From assembly GCA_041490745.1 (NCBI GenBank), contig JBGPTS010000031.1, positions 1 to 26,215 of the forward strand: a DNA stretch of 26,215 nt, read 5' to 3'. The notes under the pieces were generated by a model. That model made no database searches. It saw only the letters and a list, made by a program, of their open reading frames with translations, and was not told the DNA's origin. The position numbers were made by a program, and so were the translations under genes. This document shows positions 24,200 to 26,215 of this stretch, one piece after another; positions within the stretch are counted from its first letter, which is position 1; every line of letters starts with the position of its first letter. Origin of the DNA: JAJPJQ01 sp041490745 (lineage in GTDB: Bacteria > Desulfobacterota > Binatia > UBA9968).

Positions 24200-26080
24200 C
24201 TAACCTCCCGCAGTTCCTAAGACTTCGAACACTTCGACCGGCTTTTCTCTTCCCTTCACCTTCACCTCTCCGTGGCTCTGAACTTTGAATTTTCCGTTCA
24301 AGCGCTCTAGCGTCTCGCGCGTAATCAATATCGAAGTGGAAAATTCCTTGTTCAGCCCTTCGACTCGAGAGCCGGTGTTGACCGTGTCGCCGGTCACGCC
24401 GAACTTCTTCCGCTGCCCGGAGCCGACAATGCCGGCGAGAACCTCGCCGGAGTGAATTCCCACTCCTATTTGAAGGCGCGGTATACCTCTCTTTTGCCAA
24501 CCCACGTTGAGCGTGTCAAGCTGCGCCTGCGCTTCCAGCGCGGTCGCGACCGCGTCCGCCGCGTGATTGGGGTTGTCCTTATGGGCGCCGAACGCCGCCA
24601 ACACCGCGTCGCCGATGAAATCCACTATGCAGCCCTGGTGGCGCGCGATCACCTTTCCCATCATGGCGAACAATTCATTTAGGATCGAGACCACCTCCTC
24701 CGGCGTCTTGCCCTCGCATAGCGTGGTGTAATTTCTCACATCGGTGAAAAAGATGGTCGCTTCACGAGTCTGCCCGCTAAGTGTCTCATCCTGATCGACG
24801 ATCTGGTTTGCCACCTCCCGGTCCACTAATTGCCCGAGGGAGCGGCGGACGTGCCGAGCCTCCAAATAGTCGGCGATGGTCGCGCCCCAGCGAATCGCCA
24901 GCAGCGGCGTGACAAAATCCACCCAGATACCAAGGCGCGCAAAGGCGAGATAGCTGAGCGGGATAAGTACCAGCGGGATGGCGGTGACCGAAACGATGGT
25001 CGCCACCATAGGGCGGAAAAAAGTGAGGAGCGCGCTCATGACGAGCGCGAAGACGAGCGAGAGGGCCGCCCCCACCCAGTGCTGCGCCGGCATGATCTGC
25101 GCGCGTGAGAGAATCGTATGGATGATGTTGGCGTGGATCTCCACGCCGGGCATCAGACCGCGCGGGGTGGGGAAAAAATCTCGGCTGTCGCCGAAGCTGG
25201 CGCCGATGAGGACGATCTTGCCGCGAAACGGATTGTCGGAGGCAAGCGGAATCTTCAGCTTCGAGAGCTGATACACGGGATCGCTCGGAATCGCCGCGAA
25301 GCTTCCCTGCGCCCCGGCAAAATTGATTTTCCACTGTTCATCGATATCGAACGCGAGCGGGGTCGGTTGCGGCAGCAGCTTGCCCTCGAACTTGTCCCAT
25401 TCAGGGAGGAGAAGCGTAACTTTGTCGCCTTGATTCATCGCCTTTTCCAAACGGGCGCGGTCGTATCCCGCGTAGCGAGCCAGGACCGCGAGCGCGAGGG
25501 AAGGCAGAATTTTTTCGTCGCTGCCGCGGACGGCGAGCGGAAGCTGTCGCGCCAGCCCGTCGGGATCTATCGGCGCATTGGCAAAACCGGAAAGCACCGA
25601 GAGCTTGGGACTGAAAAACGGCGCATGCGAGTACAACGTCGTGTCGCCCACTTCTTTGTCCGGACGGATTACGAACACCGGCACGACTCTGCTGAGGCCG
25701 TTCTCCGACGCGCCCTGGATCGCCTTCAAGAGCAATTCGTCTTCGCGCGGATTGGTCTTTACTTTGAACTCGATGTCGATGCCGATGACTTTGGCGCCGC
25801 TTCGATTCAGCACCTCGATGAGTCCAGCGATATAGGCGCGCGGCAGAGGCTGCTTTTCTCCCAGGTTGGTAAAAGCTCGATCGTCGATCTGAACTAATAC
25901 AATCTCCGGCGATTTCACCCGCCCGCGCGCCCACAGGAGAAGATCGAGCGCCTTGGCCTCGAAGCCTTGCAGATAGCCCATGTAGGAAACGAGCGAGGTG
26001 ACGAGGCTGACGGAAAACCCCAGAACGAGAGATTTGTAAAAACGCCGCTTCCTTCTCTTGAGCGTTTCGAGTATCGCCAT
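24200..26080 (-). CDS. CHASE2-domain class III adenylate/guanylate cyclase
   Basis: A 626-residue membrane receptor cyclase. One helix (residues ~17-37) leads to an extracytoplasmic CHASE2 domain (~45-330; VLVQIDDRAF, GAKVIGIDIEF, KIVLIGASFGDSRDFFPTP). Three helices (~335-400) follow, then a cytoplasmic class III cyclase domain (~440-620). The metal-binding Asp residues are Asp447 (IFFTDVRNYT) and Asp491 (IGDAVLAAFG). The transition-state Asn568 and Arg572 sit in GDTVNTGSR, so the domain looks active. The base-selecting region (RKKFGVTGD) has Gly where Thr or Asp is common, so cAMP versus cGMP is not settled. It would make a cyclic nucleotide in response to a periplasmic signal. It lies 7 nt after a CHAT-domain gene and 1 nt before the FecR-like gene. 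Confidence 0.92.
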   Translation of the reverse strand: MAILETLKRRKRRFYKSLVLGFSVSLVTSLVSYMGYLQGFEAKALDLLLWARGRVKSPEIVLVQIDDRAFTNLGEKQPLPRAYIAGLIEVLNRSGAKVIGIDIEFKVKTNPREDELLLKAIQGASENGLSRVVPVFVIRPDKEVGDTTLYSHAPFFSPKLSVLSGFANAPIDPDGLARQLPLAVRGSDEKILPSLALAVLARYAGYDRARLEKAMNQGDKVTLLLPEWDKFEGKLLPQPTPLAFDIDEQWKINFAGAQGSFAAIPSDPVYQLSKLKIPLASDNPFRGKIVLIGASFGDSRDFFPTPRGLMPGVEIHANIIHTILSRAQIMPAQHWVGAALSLVFALVMSALLTFFRPMVATIVSVTAIPLVLIPLSYLAFARLGIWVDFVTPLLAIRWGATIADYLEARHVRRSLGQLVDREVANQIVDQDETLSGQTREATIFFTDVRNYTTLCEGKTPEEVVSILNELFAMMGKVIARHQGCIVDFIGDAVLAAFGAHKDNPNHAADAVATALEAQAQLDTLNVGWQKRGIPRLQIGVGIHSGEVLAGIVGSGQRKKFGVTGDTVNTGSRVEGLNKEFSTSILITRETLERLNGKFKVQSHGEVKVKGREKPVEVFEVLGTAGG

Positions 26081-26087
26081 CGCTCTT

Positions 26088-26215
26088 CTACGGCTCGCCC
26101 GTCAGCTCATACGCCGCCCAGTAAAACGGCTCGGGAAATTCTTTCATCGTGGTTAGTTGCGCCTGGCGCAGCGCCTCCACTTTTTTCGATGACTTTAAGT
26201 GCTGGTAAAACTCCC
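26088..26215 (-). CDS. CHAT-domain protein, C-terminal fragment (5' end outside window)
   Basis: Only the last ~42 codons are present, running off the right edge and ending at TAG (26090-26088). The peptide contains EFYQHLKSSKKVEALRQAQL, then EFPEPFYWAAYELTGEP and the stop. This is the typical end of CHAT domains (AL-RxAQ, then P-xYWAA-xxL-xGxP), a caspase-like protease fold often preceded by TPRs. The catalytic His/Cys region lies outside the window, so activity cannot be judged. Its stop is 7 nt before the CHASE2 cyclase start, with GAAGAG between as ribosome-binding site, so it heads the same operon or belongs to a longer one. Confidence 0.82.
   Translation of the reverse strand, partial: EFYQHLKSSKKVEALRQAQLTTMKEFPEPFYWAAYELTGEP

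Overview
The window is about 26 kb of GC-rich bacterial chromosome. Housekeeping genes (recN, nadK, a tRNA-Ala) sit beside orphan transporter, molybdenum-hydroxylase and signalling genes. Codon use strongly favours G/C third positions, and Shine-Dalgarno sequences and ATGA start-stop overlaps are easy to find. The gene mix (ABC_sub_bind-type binding protein, xanthine-dehydrogenase-type large subunit, CHAT/CHASE2/FecR genes, PTPS-related membrane protein) resembles uncultured Gram-negative soil or sediment lineages of deltaproteobacterial, Rokubacteria, Tectomicrobia or Binatota type. That placement is an inference; there is no rRNA or other strong taxonomic marker here.

Layout. 1-1925 (+): the 3' part of a surface or tail-fibre-like collagen-repeat protein, closed by a strong hairpin terminator. 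2018-3256 (-): a secreted metzincin-like metalloprotease. 3390-10324 (+): a compact six-gene run (membrane glycosyltransferase-like protein, GT2 glycosyltransferase, small unknown protein, GMC-type flavoprotein, NAD-dependent epimerase/dehydratase, methyltransferase). Most of its genes overlap by a few bases, so it looks like one pathway for a glycosylated lipid or cell-surface polymer. 10333-14058 (-): a TPR protein, tRNA-Ala(GGC), recN and nadK. 14401-19408 (-): a lone molybdopterin-binding hydroxylase subunit, a lone PhnE-type ABC permease and a periplasmic 5'-nucleotidase-family hydrolase. The spacers around these carry a family of short palindromic repeats.

19554-23219 (+): a periplasmic binding protein followed after 12 nt by an 889-residue fusion. 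The fusion joins a cyclic-nucleotide-binding domain, a MalT-like helical/TPR arm and a complete DASS/SLC13-type transporter. 23260-26215 (-), converging on it: a CHAT-domain protein (only its C-terminus is in the window), a CHASE2-domain class III nucleotide cyclase and a FecR/TPR-like exported protein.

The strongest candidate for something undescribed is this last region. A membrane cyclase with a sensor domain lies next to a transporter that carries its own cyclic-nucleotide receptor, which suggests second-messenger-gated uptake. The cyclase also shares an operon with a caspase-fold CHAT protein. The link between the two operons is inferred from domain content and proximity only.
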